Part shown: piece after piece, positions 60,113 through 64,000 of the stretch
How the letters are laid out: the number at the start of each line of letters is the position of its first letter
Numbering within the stretch: the stretch's first letter is position 1
Source of the DNA: an uncultured Lachnospiraceae bacterium
GTDB lineage: Bacteria > Bacillota > Clostridia > Lachnospirales > Lachnospiraceae
DNA length: 64,000 nt
Direction of reading: 5' to 3'
NCBI GenBank assembly: GCA_945919795.1
Contig: CAMEJJ010000003.1
Location: 155,057 to 219,056, forward strand
Made by a program: the position numbers and the translations under genes
Notes under the pieces: model-generated
The model's input: only the letters and a program-made list of their open reading frames with translations
The model's database searches: none
Told to the model about the DNA's origin: nothing

Positions 60113-61525
60113 CTATACCTCTATCACTCGTAACATATTGGTGGTTCCGGTCTTTCCGAGCGGCACACCTGCAGTCAGTACCACAATATCTCCGTCTTTG
60201 ATTAGCGCCGCTTTTTTTGCCTGCTGCGTTGCCTCTTCAAACAGATCATCTGCTGTTTCTTCTTTTTCAATAAGTAAAGGCTGTACTCCCCATGAGAGAT
60301 TGAGCTGGCGGCATACTCTTGGATTGACACTGCATCCAATAATCGGACATTCCGGTTTAAAACGGGAAATCATGCCGGCTGTAAATCCGGACATCGTTAC
60401 CGTAATGATGACAGCTGCTTTTAAGTCGGCTGCTGTTGTACAGGTAGCATGTGAAATTGCCGTAGTAATATCTGTCTGGATATCTTGATTTGCCTTTTTC
60501 ATTCTTCCGCTGTAATCAATATCTTTTTCGGTTCTTTCCGCAATTCTCGCCATAGTTTTAACTGCTTCAACCGGATATTTTCCGGCCGCGGTCTCACCGG
60601 AAAGCATAATGGCAGTGGTTCCATCATAAATGGCATTGGCAACATCGGCTGTTTCCGCTCTGGTCGGTCTTGGATTACCAATCATCGATTCCAACATCTG
60701 TGTTGCCGTAATGACATGTTTTCCTTTGGCAACGGCTTTTTTGATCATGCTCTTCTGGATAACCGGAACTTCTTCAAGCGGGATTTCAACACCCATATCA
60801 CCACGGGCAACCATAATACCATCGGCTACTTCCAGAATTTCATCAATATTTTCAATTCCCTGCATATTTTCAATTTTCGCAATTATTTTTGCATAACTGT
60901 TATGCTCCTGCAAAATTTTGCGGACCTCTAAAATATCCTCTTTACAGCGTACAAAGGATGCTGCCAGAAAATCATATCCCATTTCAGCACAAAAGATAAT
61001 ATCCTGATAATCAACTTCACTGATATACGGCATGGATAAAATTGCTCCCGGTGCGTTGATTCCTTTGTGATTTGATACGGTTCCGCCATTGATAACCCGA
61101 CAGACAATATCCGTATCGGTAATCTTTTCAATGACCATTTCGATTTTTCCGTCATCAATCAGAATGGTCATCCCTTCTTTTACATCATTCTTAAGATTTT
61201 TATATGTGATGGATGCCCTTTTTTCTGTTCCCAAAATGTCTTCTGTCGTCAGAATAAACTCTTGTCCCGCTTCAAGCTGTGCTTTTCCGTTTTCAAAATC
61301 CTTTAAACGGATTTCGGGTCCTTTTGTATCCAGTAATGTTGCCACCGGAAGACCCAGTTCATTACTTACCTTTATGACACTTGTTAATTTCTTTTTCTGC
61401 TCCTCATGCGTACCATGTGAAAAATTAAATCTGGCAACATTCATGCCTGCTAACATTAATTCCTTTAATTTATCTTCACTTTCCGAAGCCGGACCTATCG
61501 TACAAATAATTTTTGTTTTTCTCAT
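60113..61525 (-). CDS. pyk: Pyruvate kinase
   Basis: 470-aa glycolytic enzyme (PEP + ADP to pyruvate + ATP). MRKTKIICTIGPASESEDKLKELMLAGMNVARFNFSHGTHEEQ (substrate-binding Arg and SHG), active-site Lys region IAKIENMQGIENIDEIL, DGIMVARGDMGVEIPLEEVP and the C-terminal domain ending VLTAGVPLGKTGTTNMLRVIEV. It lacks the extra C-terminal PEP-utiliser domain of Bacillus pyruvate kinase (about 585 aa), so it is the short form. Supplies pyruvate to the PFL and lactate routes. Same strand as its neighbours, 22 bp before the kinase-like gene. Confidence 0.96.
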   Translation of the reverse strand: MRKTKIICTIGPASESEDKLKELMLAGMNVARFNFSHGTHEEQKKKLTSVIKVSNELGLPVATLLDTKGPEIRLKDFENGKAQLEAGQEFILTTEDILGTEKRASITYKNLKNDVKEGMTILIDDGKIEMVIEKITDTDIVCRVINGGTVSNHKGINAPGAILSMPYISEVDYQDIIFCAEMGYDFLAASFVRCKEDILEVRKILQEHNSYAKIIAKIENMQGIENIDEILEVADGIMVARGDMGVEIPLEEVPVIQKSMIKKAVAKGKHVITATQMLESMIGNPRPTRAETADVANAIYDGTTAIMLSGETAAGKYPVEAVKTMARIAERTEKDIDYSGRMKKANQDIQTDITTAISHATCTTAADLKAAVIITVTMSGFTAGMISRFKPECPIIGCSVNPRVCRQLNLSWGVQPLLIEKEETADDLFEEATQQAKKAALIKDGDIVVLTAGVPLGKTGTTNMLRVIEV

Positions 61526-61543
61526 CTTAATATCCTCGTCTTT

Positions 61544-62998
61544 CTATTCATCTGATACACAGGCTATGATTCCCTGATCGATTTTTGCAGGTCCCTGTAT
61601 TGATAATCCTGCATCGTCTTTTTCCGTTAAGTAATCCAACACTTCTTGTGTAATCTGCTCTCCGGGAACAATCAAAGGAATCCCGGGCGGATATAAATAG
61701 ATAAATTCCGCACTAATTTTATCCTTCGCATCTTTTAAGATATATTCTCTGCTTTGACTGCCCATAGCATCCCGGATGGTAAGCCTTGTCCCGGAATAAG
61801 GAAAAGGTCTTTTCTTTGTAATATATCCGTTTTCTCTTTTTCTATCGGATAATTTATCGGATAATTCCCGATCTGTCTCCCATAATGCCGTTAACAGCCT
61901 TTGAAAACCTTCTTTTGTATCCATAACACTCGTCATGGCAATGACATAATGCTCTTCTTCCATTTCCATTTGCAATTGATACTTTTCCCGAAAAAGACAG
62001 CCTAACTGCTTTCCGGTCATATCGATATTGTCCCTAATGCAAATCACCAGTTTCCCCGGATCAAAATCATAAGCGAAAGAATCCTGCATGTTTTGATTCG
62101 AAAACAGATACAGATTTTTTAAAGAAATGGTTTTGTTATAAAAATCTTCCAATTGTTTTTTGTACGCTTCTGCAAGTTCATGCTTCTTTTCTGCACAAAA
62201 ATGCAGCGCATCTGAAATACTTTCCATCAAAATGTATGATGGGCTACTGGATTGAAATATGGTCAAATGATGTTTTAATACTTTCCGGTCAACCAAATCT
62301 CCCTGCACGTGTAATAATGCCGTCTGCGTCATTGCAGGCAGTGTTTTGTGCGTACTCTGAATAACAATATCGGCACCACACTGTATTGCACTTTTTGGGA
62401 AAAAACCGTCTCCACCCCAAATCCCTAAATGAGCGCCATGTGCCTCATCTACAACGACCGGTATATGATAAGAATGAGCGAGAGCACATATTTTTTCAAT
62501 ATCACTTACAATCCCTTCATATGTGGGTGAAGTAAGAACGACACCTGCATATGATCCTTGCCTTATCATTTTTTCTATCTGATCAACACAAGCAGAACCA
62601 TTAAACGGATAAGTTTCATTCCATTCCGGATAGACATAGTCCGCCTCTTTTCCGGTCAGATAAAGGGCATTAAAAACCGATTTATGACAATTTCTTGCCA
62701 CCAGAAGTCTGCCCGGAGCATTGGATATACTCTGAATTGCTGCCAGAATACCGCAACTGCTTCCGTTTATTAAATAAAAACTTTCATCTGCACCAAAAAG
62801 CTTGGCAGCAAATTCTTCTTCAAGACGTATGAAATCCGTCGGATGATGCAAATTATCAAATCCGTCTATTTCGGTAATATCACGGACGTAAGCAGATGCT
62901 AACTGCGAATTAATAGGCCGTCTTTTATGTCCGGGCATATGAAACGGATATAAATTACTATTCTCAATTTGATCCAATTTATTTTCAAACGTCTTCAT
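61544..62998 (-). CDS. Orn/Lys/Arg decarboxylase family PLP enzyme (YaaO-like)
   Basis: 484-aa pyridoxal-phosphate decarboxylase of the arginine/lysine/ornithine family. N-terminal NLYPFHMPGHKRR, cofactor Lys in IQSTHKTLPAMTQTALLHVQGDLV (SxHK), PLP pocket VVVDEAHGAHLGIW, and the C-terminal GTRLTIRDAMGSQ and LYPPGIPLIVPGEQITQEV, which are typical. Such enzymes make polyamines (agmatine, cadaverine or putrescine). Bacillus yaaO occupies the same relative position upstream of tmk. No clear ribosome site before the ATG; a pair of direct repeats (63020-63065) lies just upstream. Confidence 0.92.
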   Translation of the reverse strand: MKTFENKLDQIENSNLYPFHMPGHKRRPINSQLASAYVRDITEIDGFDNLHHPTDFIRLEEEFAAKLFGADESFYLINGSSCGILAAIQSISNAPGRLLVARNCHKSVFNALYLTGKEADYVYPEWNETYPFNGSACVDQIEKMIRQGSYAGVVLTSPTYEGIVSDIEKICALAHSYHIPVVVDEAHGAHLGIWGGDGFFPKSAIQCGADIVIQSTHKTLPAMTQTALLHVQGDLVDRKVLKHHLTIFQSSSPSYILMESISDALHFCAEKKHELAEAYKKQLEDFYNKTISLKNLYLFSNQNMQDSFAYDFDPGKLVICIRDNIDMTGKQLGCLFREKYQLQMEMEEEHYVIAMTSVMDTKEGFQRLLTALWETDRELSDKLSDRKRENGYITKKRPFPYSGTRLTIRDAMGSQSREYILKDAKDKISAEFIYLYPPGIPLIVPGEQITQEVLDYLTEKDDAGLSIQGPAKIDQGIIACVSDE

Positions 62999-63019
62999 TC
63001 TAATATAATAATCTTTACA

Positions 63020-63065
63020 ATATTATGATGTCAGATAATGAATACCTGTCATATTATGATATCAG
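63020..63065. promoter_or_regulatory. Paired direct repeat upstream of the decarboxylase gene
   Basis: ATATTATGATGTCAG at 63020-63034 and ATATTATGATATCAG at 63051-63065: 14 of 15 identical, start-to-start spacing 31 bp (about three helical turns). Position fits an operator or regulatory protein site; no promoter is clear. Part of it (CATCATAATATT on the other strand) also appears in the family A box. Confidence 0.5.
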
Positions 63066-63171
63066 TGCATAATCCAATTTATTATACCACAAATAAATAT
63101 GATACCAAAGTATTTTCAGATTGTTTCAATAATTGTTTTAAAAATTTACAAATTACTTGGTATTTTTTCAA

Positions 63172-63211
63172 GAAAAAAGAGCCTCATAAGATTGTGAATC
63201 TAATGAGGCTC
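63172..63211 (-). terminator. Terminator of the lipoprotein gene
   Basis: GAGCCTCATTAGATT pairs with AATCTTATGAGGCTC around CAC on the minus strand; TTTTTTCTTG follows. Confidence 0.9.
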
Positions 63212-63215
63212 TCTC

Positions 63216-63707
63216 TTAATAACTTGTCGTTAACGTTATATTATCAGTGACTTCCTTATACAAATCCGGGTCTCCCGATAGAGTGAATGCATCTTCTTCT
63301 GTTAAATTAATTCCGGAATCGGAAAAATGTACCAGATACGGAAAGGCTCTGCAAGTCTCTAAATCGCCATCCTTAACTAAAAGCAGATAAACATAGAAAT
63401 CATTCTCACCACTGACATTATAACCATAATTCCAATAATATGTCTTGTTAAAAAGACCTTTTCTGAGTTTAACACCGGTTTCATCTATATCCCCTGTGGA
63501 GTATACATACCACTCATACTTTTGTGTCATATCAGCAGTTAATGAAACCTCAAATTTGTAGCTACTGTATTTGTCCATATTGACTTCATGGGTTGTTGTC
63601 GGTGTTGTCAATTTGGATATGGAAAAATCTGACGGTGAACATCCCTGCAACATCATGACTAACAATACCATCATTGCTAATATTACTACTCTTTTAGATT
63701 TTTTCAT
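63216..63707 (-). CDS. Small lipoprotein, unknown
   Basis: 163-aa secreted lipoprotein. Signal peptide with a hydrophobic core (ILAMMVLLVMML) and lipobox LQGC (Cys at about residue 23). The exported part is beta-rich (YKFEVSLTADMTQKYEWYVYSTGDIDETGVKLRK, then YYWNYGYNVSGENDFYVYLLLVKDG) and resembles an immunoglobulin-like or cell-wall-associated fold, but I recognise no family. Its upstream DNA holds a family A box with a promoter-like pair (63726-63776). Monocistronic, with its own terminator. Confidence 0.8.
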   Translation of the reverse strand: MKKSKRVVILAMMVLLVMMLQGCSPSDFSISKLTTPTTTHEVNMDKYSSYKFEVSLTADMTQKYEWYVYSTGDIDETGVKLRKGLFNKTYYWNYGYNVSGENDFYVYLLLVKDGDLETCRAFPYLVHFSDSGINLTEEDAFTLSGDPDLYKEVTDNITLTTSY

Positions 63708-63725
63708 TCATACCACTTCCTTAAT

Positions 63726-63776
63726 ATATTATATCAAATGATGTTGGGGTCAAAAGATATTTTGCCTCCATGATAT
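63726..63776 (-). promoter_or_regulatory. Family A palindromic box plus candidate promoter of the lipoprotein gene
   Basis: Minus strand: TATCATGGAGGCAAAATATC then TTTTGACCCCAACATCAT, 36 of 38 bases as in the 6815 copy. TTGACC (63753-63748) inside the box and TAATAT (63731-63726), spacer 16, can serve as -35/-10, about 20 bp upstream of the start codon region. The repeat may thus carry promoter and operator information. Confidence 0.6.
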
Positions 63777-63821
63777 AAGTATCATAATAAAAGTATATTA
63801 CTATTTTCAGAAAAAGAAAAA

Positions 63822-63866
63822 TAAAAAAAGCATTAAAAATGAGAATATCTCAAGATTAATGCTTTT
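63822..63866 (-). terminator. Terminator after tRNA-Lys
   Basis: AAAAGCATTAA pairs with TTAATGCTTTT around a 19-base loop on the minus strand, then TTTTTATTTTTC. Confidence 0.8.
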
Positions 63867-63870
63867 GTAG

Positions 63871-63943
63871 TGAGCCATCGGGGACTCGAACCCCGGACAA
63901 CTTGATTAAAAGTCAAGTGCTCTACCACCTGAGCTAATGGCCC
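63871..63943 (-). tRNA. tRNA-Lys (UUU)
   Basis: 73 nt: acceptor GGGCCAT/ATGGCTC with discriminator A, D-arm TAGCTCAGGTGGTAGAGCA, anticodon stem CTTGA-CTTTTAA-TCAAG (anticodon TTT), T-arm CCGGGGTTCGAGTCCCCG. CCA is not encoded. Followed by the terminator at 63822-63866; next in the transcript direction upstream is tRNA-Phe. Confidence 0.96.
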
Positions 63944-63953
63944 TTAATAAAAA

Positions 63954-64000
63954 TGCCCAGAACCGGAATCGAACCAGTGACACGAGGATTTTCAGTCCTC
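63954..64000 (-). tRNA. tRNA-Phe (GAA), partial
   Basis: The 3' 47 nt of a tRNA cut by the window end: acceptor 3' strand CTGGGCA with T-arm (CGGTTCGATTCCGG), and anticodon arm GAGGACTGAAAATCCTC with anticodon GAA. The 5' part lies beyond 64000. Confidence 0.92.

Noticed and set aside
1..64000. CRISPR arrays, prophage or full-length insertion sequences
   Set aside because: No regularly spaced repeats, no transposase, integrase or phage structural genes are visible; only small non-coding repeats are present.

Overview
The window looks like a chromosomal stretch from a motile, spore-forming, anaerobic member of the Lachnospiraceae (Clostridia), of the Roseburia/Lachnospira/Butyrivibrio type. 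This is inferred from low-to-moderate GC, strong AGGAGG-type ribosome binding sites, spore maturation genes spmA/spmB, a pyruvate formate-lyase (PFL) fermentation locus, a FabV-type enoyl reductase, many c-di-GMP proteins plus a chemotaxis receptor, a Gram-positive-type SRP RNA with an Alu domain, and a conserved yaaO/yaaR/holB/ricT/yabB/rsmI order like that of Bacillus. I cannot name the species.

Layout: 1-2.5 kb holds a partial secreted protein gene, a small ORF, two candidate structured RNAs, mecA and a DUF1858 gene. 2.6-6.6 kb holds a cytidylate-kinase-like gene, a polar amino acid ABC transporter (ATPase, permease, lipoprotein) and a class-I glutamine-amidotransferase-like hydrolase. 7.0-11.0 kb is the one large plus-strand block of the left half: a PFL catalytic body that stops before the glycyl-radical domain, a 66-residue Cys-containing relative of that domain, a separate 81-residue glycyl-radical domain protein, the PFL activase and a 2[4Fe-4S] ferredoxin. 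11.1-17.4 kb is housekeeping (dnaB-rplI-gdpP; rpsR-ssb-rpsF; DUF951; sirtuin). 17.5-25.6 kb is signalling: a chemotaxis receptor, two diguanylate cyclases, a PilZ protein, small membrane proteins, a radical SAM protein, and a frameshifted YczE-type membrane gene.

25.7-34.3 kb holds fabV and then a pentose-type catabolic locus: split transketolase, a fucose/arabinose-isomerase-family protein, a DUF4867 protein, a xylulokinase-like kinase, and a divergent LacI regulator with paired operator-like sites. 34.3-37.0 kb has a large palindromic repeat, the SRP RNA, tadA and a Lachnospiraceae hypothetical gene. 36.6-45.8 kb holds a PucR/CdaR regulator, a stand-alone MsmK/UgpC-type ATPase, a third diguanylate cyclase, an HD-GYP protein, GNAT, D-lactate dehydrogenase, DUF1002 and lipase-like genes. 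45.8-64 kb holds metG, a DUF885 peptidase-like protein, a nucleoid-associated protein, an AEC transporter, spmAB, a DHH phosphoesterase, acpP-fabZ, the rsmI-trmN6-ricT-holB-yaaR-gmk-like-pyk-decarboxylase run, a lipoprotein, tRNA-Lys and a partial tRNA-Phe.

The most striking system is the three-polypeptide PFL locus. The split falls exactly where the C-terminal radical loop of normal PFL begins, and the small protein carries the full RVSGYA radical motif, so the enzyme is probably assembled from two chains and activated by the adjacent PflA. The intergenic DNA is also unusually rich in palindromic repeats: a 238-bp element with perfect 38-bp terminal inverted repeats in two copies, a 113-bp hairpin element with a half copy elsewhere, and a short box around TTTTGACCCCAACATCAT that recurs at five loci and at some carries a usable -35 hexamer.
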